A stretch of DNA of 18,072 bases from CALXVA01 sp964587175 (GTDB lineage: Bacteria > Bacillota > Clostridia > TANB77 > CAG-508), in NCBI GenBank assembly GCA_964587175.1, contig CAZPKK010000029.1, positions 1-18,072 on the forward strand, read 5' to 3'. Both the position numbers and the translations under genes were made by a program. The notes beneath the pieces were generated by a model. That model was not told the origin of the DNA, searched no databases, and saw only the letters and a program-made list of their open reading frames with translations. Shown in pieces: positions 1-7,920 of this stretch. Within the stretch, counting starts at the first letter, position 1; each line of letters opens with the position of its first letter.

Positions 1-75
1 TGATTACCATTTTCACGTTTACTATGGCAGATTTAGATATTGTCCACCTTCCCTCCTTTGTCCTATGTAATGCTT

Positions 76-196
76 ATTTCCGTAAGTCTTTCAAAACTTT
101 ATAGGATTTTCTTGAAATTTCATTATAATTCTATTACAACTTTTTAATTAAGTCAAGAGTTTTTTGTAATTATTTGTCTTTTTTTCTTACGGAAAT
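76..196. repeat. 11-bp inverted repeat flanking a promoter
   Basis: ATTTCCGTAAG at 76-86 and its exact reverse complement CTTACGGAAAT at 186-196 bracket the leftward promoter at 128-156. One copy lies about 30 bp upstream of the -35 box. The other lies in the transcribed leader about 35-45 nt downstream of the expected start. Two operator copies for one regulator would fit this arrangement. The regulator is not identifiable here. The rest of 1-265 shows no gene. Confidence 0.5.
128..156 (-). promoter_or_regulatory. Leftward sigma-A-type promoter for a gene beyond the left edge
   Basis: Read on the minus strand, TTGACT (156-151) and TAGAAT (133-128) are separated by exactly 17 bp. Transcription would run toward position 1. 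A strong AGGAGG lies at 57-52, but the only start at good spacing (GTG at 47) meets a stop after four codons. The next in-frame GTG/ATG (16 and 10) are about 35-40 nt away. The real start is therefore unclear or outside the window. Confidence 0.6.
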
Positions 197-263
197 TTAC
201 CTTCCGATGAAATTGAAATTGCAAACTAAAATTTATATCATATATAAATTTAATGCCATACCT

Positions 264-298
264 AAAAATAGGTGACAGATTTAAATCCACCACCTATT
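264..298 (-). terminator. Intrinsic terminator after the acyl-CoA synthetase gene
   Basis: On the minus strand AATAGGTG (298-291) pairs perfectly with CACCTATT (274-267). The 16-nt loop itself contains the palindrome GATTTAAATC. A short T run follows (268-264). It lies 18 nt past the synthetase stop codon and would end the TetR/synthetase transcript. Confidence 0.6.
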
Positions 299-315
299 AA
301 TCAAACATATTTTTA

Positions 316-2175
316 CTATTTTTTTATTTCTTCAAATCTTTTTATTTTCATTGTTGTTGTTTTTACAAATTCATCATGTTTTATCTCTAGCTTTTTAATT
401 GCTTTATATGATGTTAGTTGTTTATTTACTTCTTTTATTTTGTTCCAAATTATTTTATATATTTCATCTTCACTTAAATCTTTTCCATATTTTTCTTCTA
501 TTTCTTCATAATTAGGTATTACTCTAGCAGTAATGATAAGCTCTTTTTCACCTTCTACTTCTTTTCCATAGACCATACATTCTTTTATTTCAGTATGCTT
601 AGAAAGTAATAGTTCTATCTCCTCTGGATAAATATTTTTTCCATTTTGTGTTACAATAACATTTTTACTTCTACCTGTAATATATAAAAATCCGTCTTTA
701 TCCATATATCCAATATCTCCAGAATGGAACCATCTTTTTCCGTCTTCTTCAAATATTGCTTCTTTTGTAGCTTCTTCATCTTCGTAATATCCAATCATTA
801 ATGTTTTACTACTAATTAAAACTTCTCCCTCTCCATTTTCATTTGGGTTATCTATTCTAAGCTCAGCCCCTACTACTGCCTTTCCTGCAGAACCAACTCT
901 TGTGTCAAAATCTGGTGTTAAAGCTGCAATAGGAGCAGTTTCTGTAAGTCCATACCCTTGAAGAAATAATATTCCTATGTCTTCAACCCATTTTCCTATT
1001 TTTGCATCTATAGGAGCGGCTGCAGAAACTATAATTCTTATTCTTCCACCTAGATTTTCATATATTTCATTAAATACTTTTCGTTTTATATCTATTCCTA
1101 CAGATTTTAGTGCATTTGTAACATGTATCATTGAATTTACTAATCCATCTTTTTTACTTTTCTTAATATTAGCATTAATTTTTCTATATAAACTTTCAAC
1201 TAATAAAGGTACTGTAAGCATTGCTGTTGGCTTAGTCTCTTGTAAATCAGAAACAATATGTTTTAGACCTTGGCAAACACTTATTGATGCACCTACTCCA
1301 AAAGGCAATAAAAATCCGATAGAAGATTCATATGTATGATGTAATGGAAGAATAGACATTAATCTATCTTCTTCAGTAAGCTTTACATATGTTGTTGCTG
1401 CATTTACGTTTTCTGCTAAATTTCTATAGCTCAGCATTACTCCTTTTGCCTTAGATGTAGTACCAGAAGTAAATATTAAAACACGAAATGTATCTGGATC
1501 TACTTCAATTCCCATAAAGCTATTATCTCCACCATTGTAAATAGCCTTGCCTTCTTCTATTAAATAATCAATGCCCACAAATCTTCCTTTTAATTCTTCA
1601 TTTGAATTCATTTGAATAAAATATTTTACATCTGGTAAATTTTCAGATATTTTCTTTATTACATCTGCTTTTTTTGTAGAAAATATTACTGCTGATGCTT
1701 TTGCTCTTTTTATAACATTTTCTATTTCGTTTTCAGGAAGCTCTTTGTCAACTGGGACAGCAATTGCAGCACCACAAAGCATAGTCATATATGAAACGTA
1801 CCAATGGTGGGTATTTTCTCCTATTATGATTATTCTTGTATCTTTTAAATTTAATTTTCTTGTTAAAGCTGTTCCGAGTCCAACTACTTCATTTTTAAAT
1901 TGATTATATGTAATCTCTGTCCATTCTTCTTTAGGATTAAACTTCTCTACTAAAAATGTTCTATCTGCATATTTTTTAGATGAATTTATAAAAATCTCTT
2001 TTACTGTAGAAAAATTTGTTCCTTCATAATTTTTCTTATCTTTCTTATTATGGTTTTCTCCTGCTTTTTTTAGTTTGTCATAATCTACTTTAACTTCATC
2101 AATTTCATCTATTCCCTTCATATTGAACTTTGGAAATTTAAAGTCTGGTATTTTAAAATCTTTTAATATTCTCAT
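316..2175 (-). CDS. Long-chain acyl-CoA synthetase (AMP-forming, ANL superfamily)
   Basis: The protein should activate a fatty acid with ATP to an acyl-adenylate and transfer it to CoA in the cytosol. In the 622-residue frame from 2184 the family motifs occur in order: the ATP-binding loop FTSGTTSKAKG (238-248), GYGLTETA (410-417), WFHSGD (485-490), TGR (503-505) and a C-terminal TTTMKIKR with the likely catalytic Lys 613. The loop has Ser where Gly is more usual (TSGTTG), and Met replaces Gly before the catalytic Lys. About 50 charged N-terminal residues precede the conserved core. I prefer ATG 2175 (619 aa) because GGGAG at 2190-2186 is 10 nt away; the upstream ATG 2184 is almost touching it. 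The gene follows a TetR gene by only a few nucleotides, so it is probably that regulator's target. The exact chain-length preference cannot be read. Confidence 0.9.
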   Translation of the reverse strand: MRILKDFKIPDFKFPKFNMKGIDEIDEVKVDYDKLKKAGENHNKKDKKNYEGTNFSTVKEIFINSSKKYADRTFLVEKFNPKEEWTEITYNQFKNEVVGLGTALTRKLNLKDTRIIIIGENTHHWYVSYMTMLCGAAIAVPVDKELPENEIENVIKRAKASAVIFSTKKADVIKKISENLPDVKYFIQMNSNEELKGRFVGIDYLIEEGKAIYNGGDNSFMGIEVDPDTFRVLIFTSGTTSKAKGVMLSYRNLAENVNAATTYVKLTEEDRLMSILPLHHTYESSIGFLLPFGVGASISVCQGLKHIVSDLQETKPTAMLTVPLLVESLYRKINANIKKSKKDGLVNSMIHVTNALKSVGIDIKRKVFNEIYENLGGRIRIIVSAAAPIDAKIGKWVEDIGILFLQGYGLTETAPIAALTPDFDTRVGSAGKAVVGAELRIDNPNENGEGEVLISSKTLMIGYYEDEEATKEAIFEEDGKRWFHSGDIGYMDKDGFLYITGRSKNVIVTQNGKNIYPEEIELLLSKHTEIKECMVYGKEVEGEKELIITARVIPNYEEIEEKYGKDLSEDEIYKIIWNKIKEVNKQLTSYKAIKKLEIKHDEFVKTTTMKIKRFEEIKK

Positions 2176-2197
2176 AAATCTCATTCTCCCTTTTATT

Positions 2198-2761
2198 TTA
2201 TGGTTTCAATTTTTTTAAAAATAAATTATCAATTTCTTTAAATAACTCTTGAACATCAACTTCTTTATGTCTCATTTTGTATATAAAACTTGAGCATGTA
2301 AATCCAAATATACCAGAAGCTATTACATCAGCATCTTTATCTACTATTTCCTTTTTCTTTATTCCTTCTTTTACTATTTCTTCTATCATTTGTATATATT
2401 CAAATACATATTTTTTGCATAATTTATTTCTTTCATCATTTCCCCAAATTTGACTAAGTATGATAGTCATAAAGTTTTCATATTTAAATAATATTTTTAT
2501 TTGTATTAATACTATAGCTCTAATCTTATCTAAAGAATTCTCTAACTTTTCTGTTTTTATACTTATACTATTCTTTAAAAGCTTTACCCCTTCATCCACT
2601 AAAAAATTAAAAATTTCTTCTTTACTAGAAAAATGATAATACAAAGTCCCTTTTGCGACTCCAACTGTTGCAGTTATCTCTTCTATACTAGTTGCATCAT
2701 AGCCTTTATCTGCAAAAAGTTTCATTGAGGTTTCAAATATTTTTCTCTTCGTTTTATTCAT
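2198..2761 (-). CDS. TetR/AcrR-family transcriptional regulator
   Basis: This 187-aa protein has the standard TetR layout. An N-terminal helix-turn-helix (about residues 8-50) includes IEEITATVGVAKGTLYYHF, the family signature. An all-helical C-terminal domain would bind a ligand and form the dimer. Such regulators usually repress their own operon and release DNA when a small molecule binds. The start ATG is preceded by AAGGGTG at suitable spacing. The synthetase gene begins about 22 nt downstream with no terminator between them, so the two are co-transcribed. By analogy with FadR-like TetR proteins the ligand may be an acyl-CoA; that is inference from the neighbour only. A short palindrome overlapping the promoter -35 box is a candidate autoregulatory site. 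Confidence 0.9.
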   Translation of the reverse strand: MNKTKRKIFETSMKLFADKGYDATSIEEITATVGVAKGTLYYHFSSKEEIFNFLVDEGVKLLKNSISIKTEKLENSLDKIRAIVLIQIKILFKYENFMTIILSQIWGNDERNKLCKKYVFEYIQMIEEIVKEGIKKKEIVDKDADVIASGIFGFTCSSFIYKMRHKEVDVQELFKEIDNLFLKKLKP

Positions 2762-2844
2762 CTAATTCACCCTTAAACTCATCAAACTAGTTCTTTTTTA
2801 GGCTACTCCCCTTTTATAATTATTGCTAATAAAAAACTATACTT

Positions 2845-2873
2845 ATTATATAATTTATTTGCAAAATATGCAA
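2845..2873 (-). promoter_or_regulatory. Promoter of the tetR-acyl-CoA synthetase operon, with palindrome
   Basis: TTGCAT (2873-2868) and TATAAT (2850-2845) are 17 bp apart on the minus strand. The palindrome TTGCA-AAATA-TGCAA (2859-2873) covers the -35 box, which is a natural place for a repressor site. Confidence 0.7.
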
Positions 2874-2905
2874 GTACCATTGACTGATTAGACTACTTGA
2901 TCTTA

Positions 2906-2932
2906 CAAAAAAGATGGAGTAATTTTCCACCT
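2906..2932 (-). terminator. Intrinsic terminator after mreB
   Basis: On the minus strand AGGTGGA (2932-2926) pairs with TCCATCT (2918-2912), with one G-U pair and a 7-nt loop. TTTTTT follows. It begins one nucleotide after the mreB stop codon. Confidence 0.75.
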
Positions 2933-2933
2933 T

Positions 2934-3932
2934 TTACTTTTTCATGTCTAAGCTATCTAAATTATCTAATGCTTTGCCAGTTCCTAGTGCCACACATGAT
3001 ACAGGTTCTTGAGCAATCATTACATTTATACCAGTTTTAGATTGTAATAGTTTATCTAGTCCATCTATTAAACATCCTCCACCTGTCATATATATCCCTC
3101 TATCGCTTATATCAGCAGCTAACTCCGGAGGTGTTTTTTCAAGTACAGAATGAACACCATCTACAATCATCATTGCTGGTTCAATTAAAGCTTCTAACAT
3201 CTCACTAGAATGAATTGTTACATTTTTTGGAAGTCCTGTAATTAGATCCCTTCCCCTTATTTCCATTTCTGTATCTTGAATTTTTGGGTACACACATCCC
3301 ACATTTATTTTTAAATCTTCAGCAGTTCTTTCCCCAATCATTATATTATGCTTTCTTTTAATGTATTTTACAATTGCTTCATCAAATTTGTCTCCAGCAA
3401 CTTTTAGTGACTCACTTACTACAGATCCTCCCAATGAAATCACAGCAATATCGGTTGTTCCCCCTCCAATATCTACTACCATATTTCCACATGGTTTAGA
3501 TATATCTATTCCAGCACCTATTGCTGCTGCAATTGGTTCCTCAATCAAAAACACTTTTCTTGCTCCAGCTTGTGAAGCTGCATCAATAACTGCTTTTTTT
3601 TCAACCTCTGTAACTTGTGATGGGATACATATCATAATTCGTGGAGAAAAAACAAATTTACCACATATTTTATTAATAAAATATTTTAACATTTTCTCAG
3701 TAACTGTATAATTTGAAATTACGCCTTCACGTAAAGGTCTTGTTGCGACTATATTACCAGGTGTCCTTCCTAACATTCTTCTTGCTTCTTTGCCCACTGC
3801 TAATACTTCGCCTGTATTGTTATCAACAGCTACAACTGATGGCTCCCTTAAAACTATTCCTTTTCCTTTTACATAAGCTATAACTGTTGCAGTTCCCAAG
3901 TCTATCCCTATATCTTGTCCCCATTTAAACAT
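2934..3932 (-). CDS. mreB: MreB/Mbl-family actin-like cell-shape protein
   Basis: This bacterial actin homologue polymerises under the membrane and guides peptidoglycan synthesis. Visible nucleotide-binding motifs are the phosphate-1 loop IGIDLGTA near the N terminus, the phosphate-2 loop VDIGGGTTD about residue 155, FLIEEPIAAAIGAG before it, and the adenosine motif TGGGCLIDGL near residue 285. At 332 aa the length is normal for the family. I place the start at ATG 3932 because GGAAGGG at 3950-3944 is 11 nt away; a GTG at 3941 would leave only 2 nt. The gene stands alone between its own promoter and terminator, without mreC, mreD or min genes. That makes Mbl or MreBH-type paralogues equally possible. 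Confidence 0.92.
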   Translation of the reverse strand: MFKWGQDIGIDLGTATVIAYVKGKGIVLREPSVVAVDNNTGEVLAVGKEARRMLGRTPGNIVATRPLREGVISNYTVTEKMLKYFINKICGKFVFSPRIMICIPSQVTEVEKKAVIDAASQAGARKVFLIEEPIAAAIGAGIDISKPCGNMVVDIGGGTTDIAVISLGGSVVSESLKVAGDKFDEAIVKYIKRKHNIMIGERTAEDLKINVGCVYPKIQDTEMEIRGRDLITGLPKNVTIHSSEMLEALIEPAMMIVDGVHSVLEKTPPELAADISDRGIYMTGGGCLIDGLDKLLQSKTGINVMIAQEPVSCVALGTGKALDNLDSLDMKK

Positions 3933-4018
3933 TACATTCACAACCCTTCCAAATTATATCGTTAATTTAAAATACTAATACTCAATTTTTATTTCATTTT
4001 TATTACAAATTTGTTACA

Positions 4019-4047
4019 ATTATATTACATTTATTATAAAATAGCAA
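4019..4047 (-). promoter_or_regulatory. Promoter of the mreB-type gene
   Basis: On the minus strand TTGCTA (4047-4042) is followed after 17 bp by a perfect TATAAT (4024-4019). The leader to the start codon is about 80 nt. The AT-rich gap from 3942 to 4261 also holds the terminator at 4164-4209 and nothing else I can name. Confidence 0.65.
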
Positions 4048-4163
4048 ATACTTTTTCAAAATTTACACAAAATTTGCTGTATTTAAATATATATTTAACC
4101 AAAATTGTTTTAAAACTAAATTTAATTATATAAAATAATTTGTTTTGTAACATCTTCACTTAA

Positions 4164-4209
4164 CAAAAAAAACCTTTAATATATTACTATTATATTAAAA
4201 GTTTTTTTT
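4164..4209 (-). terminator. Strong intrinsic terminator after the lexA operon
   Basis: A 12-bp stem (4172-4183 with 4191-4202, one G-U pair, 7-nt loop) is followed by eight T on the minus strand. The plus strand also ends in a T run, so the shape is bidirectional, although both neighbouring genes run leftward. Confidence 0.8.
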
Positions 4210-4261
4210 ATTTATACATTAAAAGAAAATTTTACCCTTTCTTAGTACAAAGGCTTATTAA

Positions 4262-4696
4262 TTATTTTATATCAATATCTGAAACAGTAATATAACAACT
4301 ACTGATATTATCTTTTTTAAAATTCAACTCATATGATTTTGTTTCTCCAGAAGCAATGAAGCCTATTTCTATAGAATCAGTGGATACAATTTCCATATCA
4401 TCATCAAACAATACAAAGATTAAATACTTATTATTTATATCTTCTTCACTTTCATTTGCTACTTCTCCATTTATATATCCATTCACATTTGTTGCCTTTG
4501 CTTCTTGTACAGAAACATTTAATTCTGCACTCTCAATTGCAATTATATTTATATCACTATACATAGTTTTTATAGCTAAAATGCTCCCTATTGTTACAAA
4601 TGCAAATAATAATACAAACCAGATGATATATCTTCTTAGGTTTCTAGGTTTGTCTCTAGTCTCATAAAACCAAAAGTCATTATAATCACTACCCAT
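4262..4696 (-). CDS. Small membrane-anchored protein with FxLYD-like extracellular domain
   Basis: This 144-aa protein has a short basic N terminus, one hydrophobic segment at about residues 24-43 (starting YIIWFVLLFAFV), and an extracytoplasmic beta-rich domain. The domain reads like the FxLYD/DUF3426 type: NGYINGEVANES, then FVLFDDDMEIV, then a glycine turn ASGETKSYELNF. Such domains are found in many Firmicute surface proteins with no defined biochemical role. I do not recognise a specific gene. It starts 25 nt after the lexA stop with AGAGGAAT as a plausible ribosome binding site, and a strong terminator follows. It is therefore probably co-transcribed with lexA, and DNA damage might induce it. 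That regulation is inference only. Confidence 0.7.
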   Translation of the reverse strand: MGSDYNDFWFYETRDKPRNLRRYIIWFVLLFAFVTIGSILAIKTMYSDINIIAIESAELNVSVQEAKATNVNGYINGEVANESEEDINNKYLIFVLFDDDMEIVSTDSIEIGFIASGETKSYELNFKKDNISSCYITVSDIDIK

Positions 4697-4721
4697 GCTA
4701 TTTCATTCCTCTCATATATTA

Positions 4722-5399
4722 TTACATTTTTCTAAACACGCCTATTACTTTTCCTAGAATCTTACAATCTGGAACTATAATAGGATCCATTGTACTATTT
4801 TCTGGTTGTAATCTTATGTGATCCTTTTCTTTATAAAATGTTTTTACAGTAGCTTCATCATCAATTAAAGCAACAACTATCTCTCCATTTTCTGCTACAT
4901 TTTGTATTCTTACTAGTATATAATCACCGTCTAAAATTCCGGCTTCTATCATACTCTCACCAGTAACCACAAGCATAAAACATTTACTATTTCCAACAAA
5001 ATCTAGTGGAATTGGGTATGTATCTGTTACATTCTCGACAGCTAATATTGGAGCGCCTGCTGTAATTCTACCTATTATAGGAACATCTGTCATTTCTTTT
5101 TTGTTATAAAATGCTTTTCCTCCTTTTATTGGTCCTCTAGGTCTATATAAATTATCTTCAGACCTTAGTACTCTTAAAGTTCTTCCCTTTTGATTTTCCT
5201 TTTTAATATACTTCAATTCCTCCAATTGTTTCAAATAAGTGTGAACTGTTGCAGTTGAGCTCAAACCAACAGCCTTTCCTATTTCTCTTACAGATGGAGC
5301 ATAACCATTTTTTTCAATCTGCTTTGTAATATATCTAAGTATTTGCTTCTGTCTTGGTGTTAATTCTTGTTTTTTTCTGCCCTTTTCTACCTTAACCAA
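4722..5399 (-). CDS. lexA: LexA SOS-response repressor
   Basis: LexA represses DNA-damage genes and cleaves itself when RecA filaments form. The N-terminal winged helix-turn-helix contains TPRQKQILRYI and YAPSVREIGKAVGLSSTATV. The C-terminal S24 peptidase domain keeps the Ala-Gly cleavage site in GRITAGAPI, the nucleophile Ser in VVTGESMIEAGI, and the Lys in DEATVKTFYK. Numbered from the TTG start these are A114-G115, S149 and K186. The longer frame from 5441 cannot be right, because that codon lies between the -35 and -10 boxes. TTG at 5399 has AAGGAGG exactly 7 nt upstream and gives 225 aa. The family usually has 200-215 residues, so a short extra N terminus remains. I see no GAAC-N4-GTTC Cheo box at the promoter. 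Confidence 0.95.
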   Translation of the reverse strand: MVKVEKGRKKQELTPRQKQILRYITKQIEKNGYAPSVREIGKAVGLSSTATVHTYLKQLEELKYIKKENQKGRTLRVLRSEDNLYRPRGPIKGGKAFYNKKEMTDVPIIGRITAGAPILAVENVTDTYPIPLDFVGNSKCFMLVVTGESMIEAGILDGDYILVRIQNVAENGEIVVALIDDEATVKTFYKEKDHIRLQPENSTMDPIIVPDCKILGKVIGVFRKM

Positions 5400-5431
5400 C
5401 TCTTCTCCTCCTTCAATTCCAATTTTACAGT

Positions 5432-5460
5432 ATAATATCATACAAGCAAAAAAATGTCAA
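5432..5460 (-). promoter_or_regulatory. lexA promoter
   Basis: TTGACA (5460-5455) and TATTAT (5437-5432) on the minus strand are separated by 17 bp. This fixes transcription start near 5425 and rules out the ATG at 5441 as the lexA start. Confidence 0.8.
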
Positions 5461-5494
5461 ACAAATTTTTGATTTTTCTTAAATTTCAAATCAA

Positions 5495-5538
5495 GGACAG
5501 GCGTATTTCTCTACTTTTTTCCAAAATAACACCTATCC
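5495..5538. repeat. REP-like palindromic repeat between obg and lexA
   Basis: GGACAGGCGT (5495-5504) pairs with ACACCTATCC (5529-5538), allowing two G-U pairs, around a 24-nt pyrimidine-rich loop (plus strand). No T run follows on either strand, so it does not look like a terminator. The G+C-rich GACAGG/CCTATCCCC ends stand out from the AT-rich surroundings and resemble dispersed REP-type repeats. A second GTCCCC-type element occurs at 17111-17162. Confidence 0.5.
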
Positions 5539-5551
5539 CCAATTTAAGATT

Positions 5552-6832
5552 TTAATCTTCCCACTCTAATTCATAATCATTAATTTTAACTATATCTCCT
5601 TCTTTTATTCCCATTTCTTTTAATTTTTGATTTACACCTAAGTTATCTAAACTTTTTTGAAAGAAGTATAAAGATTCATTGTCTCCAATATTGACTTTTC
5701 GCATTATTCTTTCTACTGCTTCTCCTTTAATTACAAACATGCCATCTTCTTTTGTAATTGTATATTCATCTTCATCCTCTAGTGTATATACTTTTCTATC
5801 TACATTATCAATATCATTTATTAATTCTTCTTTTGGTAATGTTTTTAATATTTCTGATACATGTTTTATTAGCTCTGATATGCCTTCTCCTGTTGCAGCT
5901 GATATTTTAAATATCTCCATTTCATTTTCTTTTGCAATTTTTTCAAGTTCAGTATATAAAGTCTCATCTTGAATTATATCAATTTTATTTGCAACTATTA
6001 TTTGCTTTCTTTTACTTAGTTTTTCACTATAATTTTTAAGCTCTGCATTAATTGTGTAAAAGTCTTGCACAGGGTTTCTGCCTTCTGAGCCAGATACATC
6101 TATTACATGAAGTAATAATCTTGTTCTTTCAATATGGCGTAAAAACTGAAGTCCTAGTCCAGTTCCTTTGCTTGCTCCTTCTATTATTCCTGGAATATCT
6201 GCTATTACAAAGCTATCTCCATAGTCTGTTTTTACCACTCCCAAATTAGGCTCTAATGTTGTAAAATGATAATCTGCAATTTTTGGAGTTGCTGATGTTG
6301 TCATAGATAAGAATGTAGACTTGCCTACATTTGGAAAACCTATTAGTCCTACATCTGCTAAAAGCTTTAGCTCCAATATTAACTCTTTTTCTTCTCCATT
6401 TTCTCCATCTTGTGCAAATCTAGGAGCTTGTCTTGTTGAGGTCGCAAAATGTGCATTTCCTTTGCCCCCTCTCCCTCCTGCTAAAACTAATTCTTTTTGT
6501 CCTTTATTTGAAAGATCAGCAATCACTTTATTTGTTTTTGCATCTCGTATAATTGTTCCTATTGGCACTTTAATAATTAGGTCCTCTCCACTTTTTCCAT
6601 ATCTATGAGAACCTTCTCCGTTTTTTCCATTTTCGGCTTTAAATTTTTTGTTATATCTAAAATCTATTAAAGTATTTGAATCAGGGTCAACCTCAAAATA
6701 GATGTCTCCTCCTTTTCCACCATCGCCACCATCTGGACCACCTGCAGCAACATATTTTTCTCTTCTAAAAGAAATGGCTCCATTTCCACCATTTCCTGCT
6801 TTTGCAATTATTTTCACGTAATCTGTAAACAT
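5552..6832 (-). CDS. obg: Obg GTPase (ObgE/CgtA)
   Basis: This essential GTPase associates with the ribosome and assists 50S assembly, growth control and, in spore formers, the sporulation and stress cascades. All three domains are present in 426 aa. The glycine-rich Obg fold occupies about residues 1-158 (AAGGPDGGDGGKGGD and similar). The G domain has G1 GFPNVGKS (165-172), the switch-I TT (191-192), G3 DIPG (212-215), G4 NKID (282-285) and G5 SAA (311-313). A C-terminal OCT domain spans about 345-423. AAAGGA lies about 9 nt before the ATG. It follows trpS by 48 nt with no terminator, so read-through from trpS is likely. This is not the usual rpmA-obg context. Confidence 0.97.
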   Translation of the reverse strand: MFTDYVKIIAKAGNGGNGAISFRREKYVAAGGPDGGDGGKGGDIYFEVDPDSNTLIDFRYNKKFKAENGKNGEGSHRYGKSGEDLIIKVPIGTIIRDAKTNKVIADLSNKGQKELVLAGGRGGKGNAHFATSTRQAPRFAQDGENGEEKELILELKLLADVGLIGFPNVGKSTFLSMTTSATPKIADYHFTTLEPNLGVVKTDYGDSFVIADIPGIIEGASKGTGLGLQFLRHIERTRLLLHVIDVSGSEGRNPVQDFYTINAELKNYSEKLSKRKQIIVANKIDIIQDETLYTELEKIAKENEMEIFKISAATGEGISELIKHVSEILKTLPKEELINDIDNVDRKVYTLEDEDEYTITKEDGMFVIKGEAVERIMRKVNIGDNESLYFFQKSLDNLGVNQKLKEMGIKEGDIVKINDYELEWED

Positions 6833-6880
6833 TATTTTTTCCTTTCTATTTTTAATGAAGTTTTGTAATTTTTTTTCTTT

Positions 6881-7897
6881 TTACATGTTTTCAAAATAGT
6901 CCAATCTCATTGCTTTTTTAACTTTTTTCATTGTTTCTTTTGCAGTTTCTCTTGCTTTTTTAGTTCCCTTTATCAACAATTCATCTACAAGCTCTGGTCT
7001 TTCTTCATAATATTTTCTTTTTTCTCTTATTGGTTCTAGAAAATCCGTTATATTTTTAGCAAGTTCTTTTTTACATGCTACACAGCCTCTTTTTCCTGCT
7101 TTACATTCTTCACAGACATTTTTGCATTCTTCTTTGTCTGTAAATAAATTATGATAATAGTAAACCATACATACATCTGGATTTCCTCTGTCATCTTTTC
7201 TAATTCTGTTTGGGTCTGTAACAGCTCCCATTACCTTTTTGCTTATTTCTTCTGGACTATCTGAAAGATAGATTGCATTTCCTAAAGATTTTCCCATTTT
7301 TTCATTTCCATCTAGTCCTTTTATTCTTTTTCCACTCGACAATACCGCTTCTGGCTCTTTTAAAACTTCACCATATATGCTGTTAAATTTTCTAACAATT
7401 TCCCTACATTGTTCTATTAAAGGAAGTTGGTCTTCTCCAACTGGCACAAATTCTCCTTCAAATGCTGTAATATCAGCTGCTTGACTTACTGGATACCCCA
7501 AAAAGCCATATGTAACACTTTCGCCAAATAGTTCTTTTTTCTGTGCTATTTCTGTTTTTACAGTAGGGTTCCTTTCAAGCCTAGCAATAGTAACCAAATT
7601 AGAATAAAATACTGTAAGCTCGGCTACTTCTGGTATCATTGACTGAATATATATAGTACTTTTTTCTGGATCTATTCCAATAGAAAGATAATCTAGCATT
7701 ACCTCTCTAACATTTTTTCTAACTTTTTCTGGGTTGTTAAAATTGTCTGTTAATGCTTGCACATCTGCTATTAGTATATATGGGTCATATTTGCCAGAGT
7801 TTTGCATCTCAACTCTTGTTTTAAGTGAGCCAAAATAATGCCCTATGTGTAATCTTCCTGTTGGTCTATCTCCTGTTAAAATTCTTTTCTTTTCCAT
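6881..7897 (-). CDS. trpS: Tryptophan--tRNA ligase, probable Fe-S form
   Basis: TrpRS is a class I enzyme that charges tRNA-Trp using ATP. The HIGH motif is at 17-20 (LHIGHYFG) and the KMSKS loop is KMGKS at 200-204. The length of 338 aa is normal. Cysteines C243, C265, C272 and C275 form C-x21-C-x6-C-x2-C, almost the spacing described for the [4Fe-4S] TrpRS of Thermotoga maritima. C258 and C262 are additional. The cluster is thought to help anticodon recognition in that enzyme. GGGGAGG is 6 nt upstream of the ATG. The gene begins 23 nt after znuB and precedes obg by 48 nt. No T-box is visible, so it appears to depend on read-through from the metal-transport genes. Confidence 0.96.
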   Translation of the reverse strand: MEKKRILTGDRPTGRLHIGHYFGSLKTRVEMQNSGKYDPYILIADVQALTDNFNNPEKVRKNVREVMLDYLSIGIDPEKSTIYIQSMIPEVAELTVFYSNLVTIARLERNPTVKTEIAQKKELFGESVTYGFLGYPVSQAADITAFEGEFVPVGEDQLPLIEQCREIVRKFNSIYGEVLKEPEAVLSSGKRIKGLDGNEKMGKSLGNAIYLSDSPEEISKKVMGAVTDPNRIRKDDRGNPDVCMVYYYHNLFTDKEECKNVCEECKAGKRGCVACKKELAKNITDFLEPIREKRKYYEERPELVDELLIKGTKKARETAKETMKKVKKAMRLDYFENM

Positions 7898-7920
7898 AAT
7901 CTTCCTCCCCTTTTGACATT

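Noticed and set aside
316..511. Hydrophobic rightward ORF (272-511) opposite the acyl-CoA synthetase gene
   Set aside because: It is the antisense shadow of an AT-rich coding region, rich in Phe/Ile/Ser from A/T runs, and has no ribosome binding site. Similar antisense frames opposite mreB, obg, trpS, znuA and glmS were dropped for the same reason.
5400..5441. 14-residue N-terminal extension of LexA from ATG 5441
   Set aside because: That ATG lies between the -35 and -10 boxes of the lexA promoter, upstream of the transcript start, while TTG 5399 has an ideal ribosome binding site.
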